64,000 nt of DNA, from positions 6,760,014 through 6,824,013 of the forward strand of contig NC_085088.1 in assembly GCF_963422355.1 (NCBI RefSeq), given 5' to 3'. Positions 31,022-43,153 of this stretch are shown here, piece by piece (the first letter of the stretch is position 1; every line of letters begins with the position of its first letter). The notes under the pieces were generated by a model. The model was not told the DNA's origin. It did no database searches and saw only the letters and a list, made by a program, of their open reading frames with translations. The stretch comes from Corticium candelabrum. Lineage: Eukaryota > Porifera > Homoscleromorpha > Homosclerophorida > Plakinidae. Made by a program: the position numbers and the translations under genes.

Positions 31022-32066
31022 ATGGCGGAAAGAAGACGGACGTTCAATGTAGAGTCTCTTGCAGACGGTAATCTAGTGAGAACACTGGGCGGAGACACTT
31101 CCACTCCTTTCCTTTGGGCACCGAGTGGCCTACCGACTCTGCAGGCCTCCGTTCCAACGGATGTCGTCATGGTATGGAGTTGCGACGTTTCTGCTGCTTC
31201 AGGCAACTCCTGTGACAGACTTATAGAAGCTGAGGAGGGACGTAGTCAGGCATCTTGTTCGTCCGCTGACAGGAGCCGATCATGCACACCAGTACCTGTA
31301 GGTTCTGCTAGTCTCAGTGCTTCAGCTACTGGGTCTAGTGTCTATCAGTGGGGCAGACGAGAAACCCTGCTTCTTCTAAATCTGTACGTGGTCTATAAAG
31401 AAGAACTGACAGACAAGAAGACAAAGAAACGGAGTGTGTGGAAGAAGATTGCAGAAGAGCTAACAATGGAAGGAGTACATGTTTCTTGTTTGCAGTGTGA
31501 AAACAGGTGGAAAACGCTGAAGTCACTGTTCTGTCGTACGATCGATCACAACAAGAAGACAGGTACCTACTATGAAACAACAAATTTTTATTGTTATCAT
31601 TTATTTTCTTCATAAATGTTGTCTTTATTTCATAGGAAGGGACAGACGTACGTGTGACTTTTTCCAAGAACTGACAGATATCCTTGGAGATAGGCCTGAG
31701 ATAGAATCCGTGAGTGTAGCCAGCAGCTACAGCTGTACTACTGATGAATCTGGCAACACCAGCAGCAGTTATGATGCCTGCTATCAGGATGATGATGAAG
31801 AACTTGAATCAATCAATGATCATTCCGTGTTAGACGAAATAGAGACAGTCACTGAAGGCACAGGTGGCCCACCTCCAGCCAAAAGGCCAAAGAGGGACAA
31901 AGGAAAGTGTGTTTCTATCCCTACCAGAAAGGCTAGTGCAAGCAAGAGGGACATAATGGACGTCATCGAACGTATGGAGCAAAATAGGCATGAGCATGAG
32001 AAGCAGAAAATGGAGCTTCTCAAAGACATGCAGAGAGAGAAAATTACTTTAATGAAAATCTTTTAG
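31022..32066 (+). CDS. Harbinger Myb/SANT-like accessory protein
   Basis: In PIF/Harbinger elements a Myb-like protein binds the transposon ends and brings the transposase to them. Two exons, 31022-31562 and 31636-32066, flank a 73-bp GT-AG intron (gtacctac...tttcatag) and give exactly 324 codons including the stop. After a Ser-rich N-terminus, WGRRETLLLLNLYVVYKEEL opens the trihelix/SANT-like domain, completed by KKRSVWKKIAEEL and CLQCENRWKTLKSLFCRTI. Exon 2 starts RDRRTCDFFQEL, then an acidic Ser-rich stretch, a basic patch (AKRPKRDKGK) and a C-terminal coiled coil (MDVIERMEQNRHEHEKQ). The start at 31022 (MAERRR) is preferred over an upstream Met. No break is seen. Confidence 0.8.
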
Positions 32067-32173
32067 ACACTCTCAAAGTATTGCAGACAAACATTAATTA
32101 GTGCCTGATCATTTAAGTTGCAACAACTAGTATGTTTTAGAAGTTGTGTTCTGAGATTGCAGCTAAGTTCATG

Positions 32174-32500
32174 TTACGTTACAACTATACAGTGTTCCCA
32201 TAACTGCTCTGCAATTAGGTCACATTTACGTTTAACGATATTTTTCCTTGATTCACCAGGATGACCAGCAGTATTAGTTTCCTCAAGACTACAATCACCA
32301 TCCTCATCGCGACCATCCATGCCATTGTCTTGTTGGTTGTCATCATCATTGTCCGAGAAGTGTTCTATATCTCTCTCAGACATGATGCATATATTGTGTA
32401 AAGTGCAAGCTGCCAAGGTCTTCCAGTCTGTTGATATCATCATACTTCAGTATTTTAAAGTGACCATTCTACAGAGCAAATGCCTGATATCATCTGGATG
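32174..32500 (-). pseudogene. C-terminal remnant of Harbinger 1 transposase
   Basis: Convergent with the Myb-like gene. 32443-32174 reads WKTLAACTLHNICIMSERD, then an acidic linker and KRKCDLIAEQLWEH. This is the end of a DDE_4 (PIF/Harbinger) transposase. The catalytic part is missing: homology stops near 32500, where unrelated sequence begins. It is paralogous to the tail of the copy at 32857-33611. Confidence 0.7.
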
Positions 32501-32856
32501 ATACCGAGGCAAGACATAAATTCGTGATGATGATGGTGGTGACAAGTACCAACCAAGTGCTAAAAAATCAAAAATTTAAGGCAGCAAGTTCAACGAAGGC
32601 AAAAAGTTCAAGAACAGAGGATGCTGTGAGAAGAAAAAGGGAAACTTGACTTCCTCAAGCTAGTGCATGCTGAAAAATTCAGGTAATGAAGGTTCTGGTA
32701 GATGCCACTACTGACTTAACTACTTGCAAGCAGTAGATATCAGAGTCTAATTCGAGTTTGTGCCAACAGTTCGTTTCATTCACATAACATGAGAGCAACA
32801 GACTTGCAGAGACATAACTGTAGGTCTCTGAACACAACAACACACATAACACCTCC

Positions 32857-33611
32857 TTAACAATCAGGAAGAACTCTACATTGTTCCCAAAGCTGTTCAG
32901 CTATTAGGTCCCTCTTCAACTTTGCTCCATTTCTCATGCCAGAATTAATAGCAGTAGCTGCACCACTGTGTGGATCACATCTATCGTCTCGTTCAATACC
33001 AACATCAACATCATCCATTAGGTCATCAATGTCTTCTTTTGCTGTAAGGCAGGTATTATGTAGTGTGCAACACGCGAGGATGATCCTTGGAAATCTTCAA
33101 CTCTATCAATGTCCATGTACTCAAGTCTTCGAAATCTTCCCTTTAGAAGAGCAAACGCCCTTTCTATGGCCATTCTAGTAGATGAATGTAAAAAGTTGTA
33201 GTTTCTCTGTTTAGAAGTCAAATGGCCATTATCTCTATAGGGTGTTAGTAGCCATGGTGCCAATGGATAGGCAGAATCCCCCAATAAGTAGCTTCCTTCA
33301 GGAAACATAAGATTCGTAGAGTCACTAATCCGATCAAAGAGATCCGAATTTCTCAGAACACGTGCATCATGTGTACTGCCGGGAAAGCCTGCAAAACAGT
33401 CTGTGAACATCATTCGGTGATCACAAGTTACCTGCAGCACGACAGAATGAAAATTCTTCCTGTTGATGTAGGGGTCTTGGTTCAGTCCAGGGGCTTTAAT
33501 TGGAATGTGAGATCCATCGATAGCACCCAATACCTGTTTTAAGCCACGACTACTACGACATTCTGCTGTGATAGAATGTACTGCTTCGCCGGAGGAAGGC
33601 CACAGAATCAC
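32857..33611 (-). pseudogene. PIF/Harbinger transposase, second copy, 5'-truncated and frameshifted
   Basis: DDE transposase of the Harbinger superfamily. 33611-33090 has GAIDGSHIPIKAPG (first Asp), DCFAGFPGSTHDARVLRNS, YLLGDSAYPLAPWLLTPYRD (second Asp) and MAIERAFALLKGRFRRL (Glu). Near 33085 the frame shifts by one. The other frame continues ILACCTLHNTCL, then an acidic linker, ending KRDLIAEQLWEQCRVLPDC with a stop at 32857. The N-terminal half and any Myb partner are absent, so it lacks independence. Confidence 0.82.
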
Positions 33612-35042
33612 CTTGGAAGTCCAATTACTATAGAGAATTTTGACTTTCTAATTATTAAAACGCCATTGACTTCAACAGTCTTTATTAGAGTCATTAATAT
33701 TAAATCCTAATCACGGTTTCGAACTCATGTTCGCAGCGGCAATTGTAGCCTTTTATTTAGTGCAAGCTTAACTTAACAAACGAGACGTACTCGTGCTAGT
33801 GGTCAAACCAAAGTCGGATCTAGAGCCTCAACTTCAATCAAACCGACTGGTGCCATACAACGCAAATTACATTCTGCATCAACCGTAGGCCAATTGTGCT
33901 AAGTGTGTACAACATTTTGGAGTAGCAAACTCTCAAACTGTAGTAGTAGTTGCTATACAGACCAATGCAATAAACATAAATTCTTGCACTGCTCAAATGG
34001 CATACTCTGTAAATGTCAAATGCTGCAAGATTTTAGCGCTCTTAAACTGCTGTCTATTATAAGCAAATGTGTAAGTCTAGTTTGACTAGTTAGAGTAAGC
34101 AATTCTACGTGACAGACTTGGTAAATGATAGAACATAGATAGCCTCTTTCATTACAACAATGTCCACTGGAAGAGATGAAATCTCTACTTTATCGGAATA
34201 ACAATGAAACACCACAAACAATGGCACACCCTAAGTCACGCATTCGTGTGCCTGAACAGTGTGTCTATAGCTATATATCGATTCGACACTGTTTCTTTCC
34301 AGTAGAGTTAAAACAGCAGCACACATATACCTATAAGTCTAGACGTTAAGTTTAATTAGCATTTAGGCTGCTGCTGATTAGTGTGTTGTGTAACATGGTT
34401 TATAAATTTTTGTCCTAATCAATTAATATATACAGTAGTAGTAAATATATGATGCCACAAATAAATTAATTGAAAAAATGTTGAAGTCGATAATTACAAG
34501 AAAGGATTGTGAAATCAACTGTGACTGAATGCCTAAAATTTAGATGTCAGGTCAACCTTTGGTATAACACGATGTCTGACTAAAATATTGCTTTATATAT
34601 TTGTATGCCATTGCTTCTAGATTACATTTTATTATCTTGTTACTCCGAAATAGTGAAATTAATCTAGACACCACTTAATATTACCTGGCGCTACCAAAAG
34701 CAGTGACAAAGCAATCACTCAATTGTAATAGTATCAAGCAAATTTGACAGAAGCATGTGTTAAAAAGGAACGTCGCTATGTTGTACATGTTGCTAGATTA
34801 CCGTACATTACTGTATTTACTTGCATTTCAATTTTGTATCTAGAGCTTCTCTTGCATATACATCCGGGACGTTACCTTTAATCCGGGTTACGAAACTGTT
34901 AAAAATGGCGATGTCCATGGCACGATGCGCGTTTATGCTGTTTACCAGGCTGGACATTGTCTGGACTTCTTTTTCAGCATTGACAGTGTTGTCATTGATC
35001 GAAGGGACTAACTGGGGCGGTGTACTTTTAGTTTGGGGTGTT
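33612..35042. other. gene-free stretch
   Basis: No recognised coding region or element in about 1.4 kb; AT-rich in 34380-34700. Confidence 0.4.
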
Positions 35043-35166
35043 AAGTGGTGGGCCCTCTGGGTACGAAATCATTTGTTTCGCCGCAATGTGTTCTCAGTGT
35101 AAGCAATCCAGCATCTCTGGATGTCCAACCGTTTTCTATGAACACCCGTGGTTTTGTAATTTCGAA
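35043..35166 (+). repeat. dispersed repeat, copy 2 (partner 5706-5826)
   Basis: Second copy of the repeat with core cagtgtaagcaatccagc. In both copies it is followed by gtaatttcgaa. Confidence 0.65.
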
Positions 35167-35794
35167 ACTTTTGTTTTGAGTGCAAGTAGCGAGTCGCGTT
35201 GAAACTCGCATGCGTCTATCTAGACTAATTACGGTCTAGTCGTACGTTCAAACTAGGTGTAAAAACGTCTAGCTGTTTTAATTTATTGGATAGAAGTTAA
35301 ACTTTGTTTCTTTAGAGATAAGAAATTGTGGAGTGTCAGTATATACAGCAGAGCCCTATCTAGAGAGAGTTGTGACAACCCGGATCTAATATGGTCGCCA
35401 TGTTGTATCCAAAAGCCTACCTTTATAAATCTGGCAAAAATCGTTCCGACGAGATGGTGGTTCTGTAACAAGAGGTAGTACTAAACTAAATCATTTGCAC
35501 TCTAGCTGAGATCTATCGATCACACCTTTCTACATAGCTTTATACAATACTTCACTGTTTGGTAGCAAAAATTCACCTTTTTTGATATAGCTCTAAAGTG
35601 TTGATTGTCACGACTCGTTGTGAGCTTGGTGACAATGGTCGTTTCGCGTTGCGAGTCGACATGCTTTTGTTGTAGACTGAATGAAATTTTGATTTTTGGA
35701 TTAAGACTGGTCATTGGAAACACTCATCATGCCATGATGTTGGTGACAATGCGTGCCTAGGCGTAGGTGATATAGCGCACATGTTAGGTGATTG
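35167..35794. other. gene-free stretch at the 3' side of the RecQ-like gene
   Basis: No recognised gene. It probably includes the 3' UTR of the RecQ-like gene on the minus strand. Confidence 0.35.
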
Positions 35795-38700
35795 TTATTT
35801 GCCACTGAGGTTGTGACCCTCGATTAATTGAAATACAGTTGCACTGAACTCTTTTACCACGCCTAGTGGTACCACATCGTCTTCTGAACAAATCTTATTA
35901 CATCTCTTTACAATTTTGTCAATCACTGCCATGGAAAGTACTCCATCTAGACCTCTCCGCCTAAATCGTGTGCCTCCTGCAGTTTCCCTAAACTTTAGCA
36001 ACGATTGTTTTAATGCAACTCTCTGCCCTGCAAGAACTCGACGTGATCTCAAAGCTCCAGATCTACAAGGAATTGGAGTGCCATCATCTGTACATGGTAT
36101 TTCGGTGACAAACACACGTGGACGTTCACTAGAAGAGCAGAAAGAGCAACATAAATCAGAGGCTGGTAAAAGCTCCTCAGACTGCAAAATGTCACGAATT
36201 AGTACTTTCCGCAAACAAGATGTATTTGAACAAAGTTTTAAGACGTCAGGCCCAGTGTCTTTAAGATCACGGGCATGTGCCACAAATCTAACCATACACA
36301 ATCGCCTTGAGTCTCTTCCTCCACGACCAGCTAACTGCACCAATTCTGATGCCTTGTCTGGCACACCAAACAAGATCACTTCAGTGATATCATCAATGTC
36401 TATACCAAGACCAAATGCACTTGTGGCTACCATTGCTCTCTGCCTTCCACTCTTAAAATTCTCATAGTGTTGTGACCGACCCTCTAGAGACATCGTCGCG
36501 TGATACTGACCTACACAGCCCTTGGTGGCAGCACTACAGCTACGGACGAGATGGACATAAACACTGTACAGGGTGTCCTTAGCCCTACAAAATATCAATG
36601 TCTTAGGAATTACTTTTGGAGACTTCACTGATGACAACATTGAAGAAAGTGAGTGAAAGACAGACAACATACACTTGGATGAATCCAAAGAAAAGAAGAG
36701 GTTGGGCCGATTCAAGGATCCAGACACTAGGACATAATCAGGCATATTTAGCTGTTGAGTGACTGAAACAATAAGTTGATGTGGAGCTGTTGCTGAAAGA
36801 GCCATGAGTGGGACAAACGGTAGACAGGAACGGATATAGTTAAGCTCTTTATAAGCAGGGCGAAATTTACCCCAGTCTTCAATTAAATGAGCTTCATCTA
36901 TGGCAATGAAGGAAATAACTTCCTTCAATCTCTCAGACATTGCCTTCCTGCAAAACTTTCCAGTAATTGCCTCGGGTGACATGTAGACTGAAATAAGAAA
37001 GACAAGATACCCTGTTGGGCCTGTCAGAACAACCACAATTACAATGCAAGTGCTTTGAGAAGAACATTTCTCAAGTGCATTTTTGCTAGTCTAGAGTGCG
37101 CGTGCCAAATGGTTATTAGCACGTAATTGAAGGTGTGGCGATTAGATAAGATAATTGGAAATATATTCAGACATGATTGTAGTATACCAGGACGGAAACA
37201 GGTAGAGGTAGCTAGTTTATTCCGCTAGCCGCTAACGGTAATACAGAACTTGAAATTCAACGTGTACAATGTCAGGCTACTACATCCACGCATGCGCAAT
37301 TTAGATATCTAATCTACTACACTACTCCCCCCTCATACTATGTTTTACCCTAAATTATTGATGTTGTCCGTTCTACTACAGATCGAGGCGAACCACCGGT
37401 TCCCGGGTACGTACTGGGTTCAGCTCCCTGATCTTGATTATCCGATAGTGCGGTATTTCCTGTTGCCTCAGGATCTGTGTTGGTCATCACCGGTACCTCC
37501 AAGTCTAAAAGTGCATCTGCGGCTGGCGGTAGTGTTTTTCTTTCCTTTTCCGACGGTTAGTACGAGTGTCGTCATCGGTTGGTACGAGTGTCGTCTGTTC
37601 TTCTGATTTCTCTTACTCTTCGAAGACGCCGCCGAGGAGGCAGAGAAGGGCTTCGACACAGAGCGCGGTCTTTTGCGGTCGTTCATCTTTGCCTCTCTAC
37701 AGCGTTTGCCGTTGCGGCGTTTTTCGGCCTCTAGGCGCTTCGTCCGTGTGGCGTGGTCGCGCACCATGGTCGCCCGTTCGGCCTTCGTCTGTGCGTTCGT
37801 TTCGCCGTCGATCACCGTGGCGATGTGCGTTACGGTCGTTTCTAGTTCCGACCCGAGTTGGTCTTGTACCTGCGGGTAGTGGTGTTTCACGAGCTCCAGG
37901 GTCTGACTGTGGTAGCCCTTGGTCAGTTTTTCGAACTTGCGGTCGAAGTCAGTGCGAAAGCTCATCGGCGGTCGAATGTCCGTGTCGATTCGCAGTCAAC
38001 CCGGTGTCAGGTCGGCCGTTCTCGTCTCGTCTATGTAGGCCGTATGGTGGCGAATGCTCGCAGTTTCTCCGTGTGATAGCGATTCCTGTCGAGGAGGCGT
38101 TCGAGGGGCACGTCCGGCTCTCCCTCGGCCAACAGGTCGTCGTCGTCGGTCGGTTCGACTCTTAGGCAGGCCAGTAGGTTCCTGCCCGATATGTGTGTGC
38201 CCTCTTCCGTGTTGACGTTGTCGCCGTCGAAGCTGCTGCTGCAAGTGAGACGGTGGCGTTTTGCAAGTGAGACTCCGATATCATTCGTATGCTCTGTTAA
38301 TCTATGGTCTCGATAAACGGGCTCTATTAAGTTATTATCATTATCGTCTTCACCGTTAAACGGTAGTGCTATTAGTGCAATCAACGTTATCGTAAATATC
38401 GTGTGCGACTCTCGGTCGGTGCGTCGTAGCATTGTTCTTCGGTTTATTCTTCGCTTTCTGCGTCGTGCGCTCGTTCGGCTCGTCTTGAGCTTCGTCGACC
38501 TAGACAGTTCGGACACAGACAGAGATGTATCAGTAGTGTACGCGTCGTATATACGATTGCCGACGACTATGTAGTCGTTGTCGTCGTCCTCGTCGTCTGT
38601 CTCAGACTTTACGTCATCGGTCAGTGTTAGAGGTGTTATGAGATGGGGGTTAGCCCCAGGGGGAGCACTCCGATCCTCAGCTGATCTGATTGGATTGTTG

Positions 38701-39273
38701 ATTTTTGCTGCTTCTGTTGTTGTCATTGTTGTTGTTGTCGATATAATATTGATGGAAGGTGTCGTCACAACAGGAGATGTTATTGATGATGTTGTGGCGA
38801 TTGGAGTAGACAGTGTCGTCACAGCAGGTGATGTTATTGATGATGTGACGATTGCACTCAGTTTGAACTTTCCTAGACATATATCCTCCAGCAGCTCATT
38901 ATCTGATAGAGAAGGTATGCGAGTAACAGAAACTGATTTTTTTTCCAGTTTACTAACCTTGAGAGAGAGGAGGATACAGACATTTGGCCTGTGTCAAGCC
39001 ACAAAAGTTCAATACAATCTAAATACTAGGTACCTGATCATCCATCAGTGATATCAAAGGGCTAACAACAATGCATGAACCAGACAGGACCATAGCAGGT
39101 AGCAGATAACACAGTGACTTTCCACCAGAAGTCCTCATTCTAACAAGTACATCTTTCCGCGAAAGAATAGCCCTGGAAGCTTCAAGTTGACCCTCCCGGA
39201 AGTTTTCATACTTGAAGACTTCTCGAAGGGTAGACCGTAGTTTCCTGTCAAGATCAACCCGTTCCCTTGTCAT
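35795..39273 (-). CDS. RecQ-like SF2 DNA helicase, copy 2, intact, three exons
   Basis: ATP-dependent helicase core of the RecQ family. Exons 39273-39034, 38957-38858 and 36987-35795 join in phase to exactly 511 codons including the stop. Motif I is RTSGGKS near 50, then DEAHLIEDWGKFRPAY near 145, ALSATAPHQL (III), LIFCRAKDT (IV), ATSAFGLGIDID (V) and QLAGRGGRDSRR (VI) near 333. A Cys-rich zinc-binding-like patch follows (CCSFCSSSERP). No HRDC domain is seen, so it is short for the family. Intron 1 is 76 bp; intron 2 is 1,870 bp because an LTR-element remnant sits inside it. The start is the Met before the RecQ opening, as in copy 1. Host gene versus transposon cargo is undecided. Confidence 0.85.
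37178..37321 (-). repeat. 144-bp LTR
   Basis: TG...CA ends with inverted TGTAG/CTACA. It resembles the 126-bp LTR at 29.1 kb in size and ends but not in obvious internal sequence. A purine-rich tract adjoins it at 37322-37335. Confidence 0.6.
37178..38840 (-). mobile_element. LTR-retroelement remnant inside RecQ intron 2
   Basis: A 144-bp LTR-like unit at 37178-37321 (TGTAGTATACC...CTACTACA) is preceded, in element sense, by a purine tract (gaggggggagtag), the expected 3' end of an LTR element on the minus strand. Upstream are open frames at 37965-37468 (basic, Lys/Arg/Ser-rich tail) and 38822-38031 (Thr/Asn-rich start, acidic DDEDDDND, then ERLLDRNRYHTEKL). I do not recognise these as a known gag or pol domain. 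The 5' LTR is missing. An imperfect tandem repeat of about 60 bp (gtgatgttattgatgatgtg) marks the right edge, near 38765-38850. Confidence 0.5.
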
Positions 39274-39407
39274 TGCGCGCTTTTTGCTATAGAATAGAGT
39301 CTGCGCGCAAACGGTGTACGTACTGACCGCAAAGGAGATGCGCGTGTGAACTACATAGATGGTCATCACTCCGGTTAAGCCCACGCTTCTGGACAGAGGT
39401 ACTAACA

Positions 39408-40452
39408 TTTTTTTTTGTTAAAATCTGCTGGTATTGTTCTGAATTCATTCTTTCTTCAACAAAATCAAGTCGTCCCGCGCCAGACGCTGCAAAGCAGCCC
39501 CAAAGCATGATGCTACCGCCGCCATGCTTTCCTGTTGGGATGATGTTTTGTCAGTAAAAGCTTCGTTCTTTCGACGCCAAACGTAACGTTTACTAGTGTG
39601 ACCATACAGTTCGATTTTCGTTTCGTCAGTCCAGAGGTCGTTCTTCCACAAGTTTTCTGATTGATCCAAGTTTGTCGTAGCAAACTGTAATCGCATTTTG
39701 CGATGCTTTGAGACAACAGTGGCTTCCTTCTTGCCACGCGACCGTTGACGCCTTCTTTGTTTAAGGCTCTTCGGATCGTGCTTCTCTGAACATTGACTTC
39801 AGCTGCTTTCAAAGAATGCCGAACATCTTTTGATGACATCCAAGGTGTGTTGGTAACTTCCCGAAGCACATGACGGAGAGTACGACGTGACAACTTTGAA
39901 GGTCGACCAGACCTTGGTAGGGTCGCCGTTGTTTTCAGAGACCGCCACTTGTGAATAACCTGTCGAACGGTTGAGATGTGAACGCCAAGGTGTTCCTAAA
40001 TCTTCTTGTAGCCGTCGCCGTCCATGTGCAGCTGCACTGTTTGTTGTCTCAGCGTCGTGAAAGCTCTTCTCCGCGCGGCATTGCACACAGTAAAACGTAC
40101 AATGTATGGAATTTTGCTCAGCAATCTGCGTTGTTTATCCTCCTACTTCCTGCTTAAAATTGTGGTCAGTTGCCAAAATGAAACGCAAAGAACAGTTTGC
40201 CAGTTAAATTTGATTTCTTTTTGAGACAAGAACGAGTTCATGCAAAGGTTTACTTTTGCTCAAGGCTTACTGAAGGATTTTATTAAATTCTCCATTGCGA
40301 AAGAAGTTATCTTATTTTATTTACTAAAATCAGGCTCCTTAGAAGTTCTTGTTAAAAATGCAGGTGCTACAAGTACGATATTGTTGATGTAAGGCAGATA
40401 ACAATGTATTAATTAAGATTGACCCGGGTTCACAAACTTTCGAGCACAACTG
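39408..40452 (-). pseudogene. Tc1-like mariner transposon, truncated
   Basis: Minus-strand fragments of a Tc1-type DDE transposase. 40086-39799 is the N-terminal helix-turn-helix region. 39893-39513 is the second DNA-binding part (SRRTLRHVLREV, STIRRALNKEG). 39696-39445 is the catalytic start (WTDETKIELYGH, first Asp; RYVWRRKNEAF). 39508-39410 is MLWGCFAASGAGRLDFVEER, ending at YQQIL. The rest, with the last two acidic residues, is gone. The right inverted terminus ends at 40452 (cacaaactttcgagcacaactg, read inwards) and is followed by TA, the Tc1 target. The left end is cut next to the RecQ-like gene's 5' flank. Inactive. Confidence 0.8.
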
Positions 40453-40454
40453 TA

Positions 40455-41756
40455 TGTACATGCACATGCACTCAAGAATCATCTGCTTTTCCATGCTCTC
40501 TATGATAGCCTGATAGCCATGCAGTCCCGCGGTACTTGGCAACAACTTCCATGACAGCATACCAACGTCCTCTCCTACCGGGCTAAGTTTTCCAATGCTT
40601 TTGACGACTTCCTATCTTTCCACTTGACGGAAAATACGTCTAGAAGAAATCCAGGTAGGCTGCAAAACAAGTTTGGACGTAAGTGTAGTGTGATTACGCG
40701 GGCTTTGTTGTGAAAACACATCCTCAGGTACGGCTTCGTGTCAGAGGTGACTTTCTTACAACTTACAGTTCTTATATTGTTTCTCCATTCTGTGCACGTA
40801 GCAGGCTACAGCAAAGAGCTGATATCTAGGCGCCTGGCTTGTCGTGTCATTTTCCCCGCGCGAAACAGAGCATACGTAAGAACGTGTCATACGTATACAT
40901 GCGAAGATCGCGAATAATAGAATGTGCGCCGTGGGACGGTGTCTATCTTTACGTACATGATGCACGCGTACTTTATCAACGATCGAAAGGCATGTGGGTA
41001 ACTACTAACGGATTGTTTGTGCTTCAGCACTCTAGTGTTGCTGTATTGGGAACGTATCAGGGTACGTATAGCATTCGCTCTGCGTACCGTATGTATACCG
41101 AATACTCGAGCGTACTACATGCAAGTGGATATGTATACGCGGCTATACAACGCTATACGTACAAGAAAGCTAGCTTAACTTTGCGAATAGACTGCAAACA
41201 GAACGTACTTCTATTATTGACTCGATCAGAGTGTGCATGCATACATGCAGATGTCTTTGAGTGTAGTTTGGTGAAGTAGTCGAAGTGAACTGATCGATTT
41301 ATGTACTCAGAAAAGACTGTTCTTCGACTGCATTGTTTTAGTATAACCACAGTATAGTACTCTGCAACATCTAACATGCAGACACAATGCCTAGAACTTA
41401 CCACAATTAGCAGCAACAGCAAACGTCTAGGATTACATGCAGTTATAACATAATGCAGCACTTCAGAAGTTTATAGCGATCTCGTGAAACTCATGAGTAT
41501 CTCATGAAGTCTCATGATATTCATGAAGTCTCACGAGATCCTCACGAGCATATCCCAGAATAACGTTTCCTCCGACTTTTTGAAGCAATCCATCAGAACG
41601 CGTATTCCTGGGATGAAACAACAAACAACAACAACAACAATGGAATAAAATGTAACAGCTCAACTTGAACTTGCATGCACCAGCCATCATCTCTTAACTA
41701 TGTAAATTGTTTAATTGAAATCTATACTTCATAGCAAATCAATTCTTCATAGCGAA
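40455..41756. other. gene-free stretch with a TCATGA inverted-repeat cluster
   Basis: No recognised gene. At 41469-41550 direct and inverted copies of ctcatga/tctcacgag words form a hairpin-like cluster. An (AAC)n run lies at 41622-41641. Confidence 0.4.
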
Positions 41757-42119
41757 TCAAGAACCTAGAATTATATATTCACAAACTGAGAACTGCAACG
41801 TGACTGTCACCACTACAGCAAATGTATTCCTATTTCTGTACAAGTTTTTGCGTTGCCATACTTCCACTTCCCAGTTGACATCAATTTTTCCCTTCTCGAG
41901 ATCTTTTGCTTTCTGTTGAGTTTCAAATTCTTGCAGAATATTTGTAAGTTGGACACTAAAGTACTTGGCTAGTAGCTTTCTTTTCACAGAGTGACAAAGG
42001 AGCAAGACTTTTTCAGGTGTAATATCTTCAGCCTTATGCGTCAATACTTCCCTAACATTCTTTGCTGACAATAAGCTACTTTCAGAAAGACTGCGAAACA
42101 TCATCTCTGCTTTTAGCAA
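41757..42119 (-). CDS. unidentified open frame
   Basis: A 120-codon frame, charged and helix-like (KAEMMFRSLSESSLLSAKNV, KVLLLCHSVKRKLLAKYF, QEFETQQKAKDLEKGK), then a less protein-like end. I do not recognise it. It could be one exon of a host gene or part of an unlabelled element; no neighbours support either. Confidence 0.25.
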   Translation of the reverse strand: MLKAEMMFRSLSESSLLSAKNVREVLTHKAEDITPEKVLLLCHSVKRKLLAKYFSVQLTNILQEFETQQKAKDLEKGKIDVNWEVEVWQRKNLYRNRNTFAVVVTVTLQFSVCEYIILGS

Positions 42120-43153
42120 AATCTTAAACGCCTTGTCTGAGAAATGCTCTAAACAATCTTTTTATACTCTTTGAAGTTTGTGAGAGTTTCCTTGAACCAT
42201 GAGAGCCTGGTGATGTACTGATGACGCCCTAGACAGCACATCAGCAATATACAGCTTTGTTCTCTCATTTTAGCGTATGTTTGTATCGTAATCCAGGAAG
42301 ACAAGTGTATGTGGAACCTCCCTGCTAGGACCACCCTTGTGACCGGTTTGAACTGGTCTTAATATCGAGTTGTGAATTTCAGTTGATATAAATTATTACT
42401 CATTATAATCGTTATACTCCGGCCATCGATTGGAAGCCATATGACGATCGTGGTTGAAGGTGCCGCTCTGGCCCACCTTCGCATCTCACACCTCCCATTA
42501 CCGGAATGTTTTTTTGAACTGCGCGCTCTTTTCGAGCTGAAACTCGGCTGTGAACATGTCTACGTATCCCCTTTCTACTCGTGGGTTGTATTTGAAGACG
42601 AGCACGTTGTATTTGAAGACATTTTTACGCCTCCGATTGCCAAACGGACGCAAAATGAATTTTTTAGACAAATCTAAATGACTCTGACTACACTTACGCG
42701 GTGATTGTTCGAAGGGAACGGTCTGAGACGTGAAAATGAGCCCTAAACTTTGTTACTTTTATAGAGATGTAGTTCCGTGCTTAGTTTCGTGGCTGTTTGC
42801 GAGCGCGTTGTTGAGAAATCTGCAAGAACATGTCGCTGCGCACATGTTTCTGGGCAACCGTTGCGACACAACAAAACATACTTCATACATTGTACATGTT
42901 TCTGACACGTTTATCACTTCATTTCAAATATACTGAACAATAATCATCATCTAACAATAATATTTTCATCTAACAATCATCGTTTCTTCAAGAAAATACA
43001 AAGGAGTTAGCACAATCTACGAAAAGTCTGTAAAGAGAGTGGATAGTGCTGCAGACCTCCCCATGAGCAAGTCATGAGCTCAATGTACAGCATTCTCCAG
43101 GCAGCAGTGGTATCGCGACCGGCTGCTCTCCCCAGACTCAGGATGCATTGACA
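42120..43153. other. gene-free stretch
   Basis: No recognised coding region. It may contain the 3' end of the Mutator-like element. Confidence 0.35.

Noticed and set aside
37566..38165. Plus-strand Arg/Val/Ser-rich ORFs
   Set aside because: Antisense shadow of the basic frames of the LTR remnant; no recognised motif.
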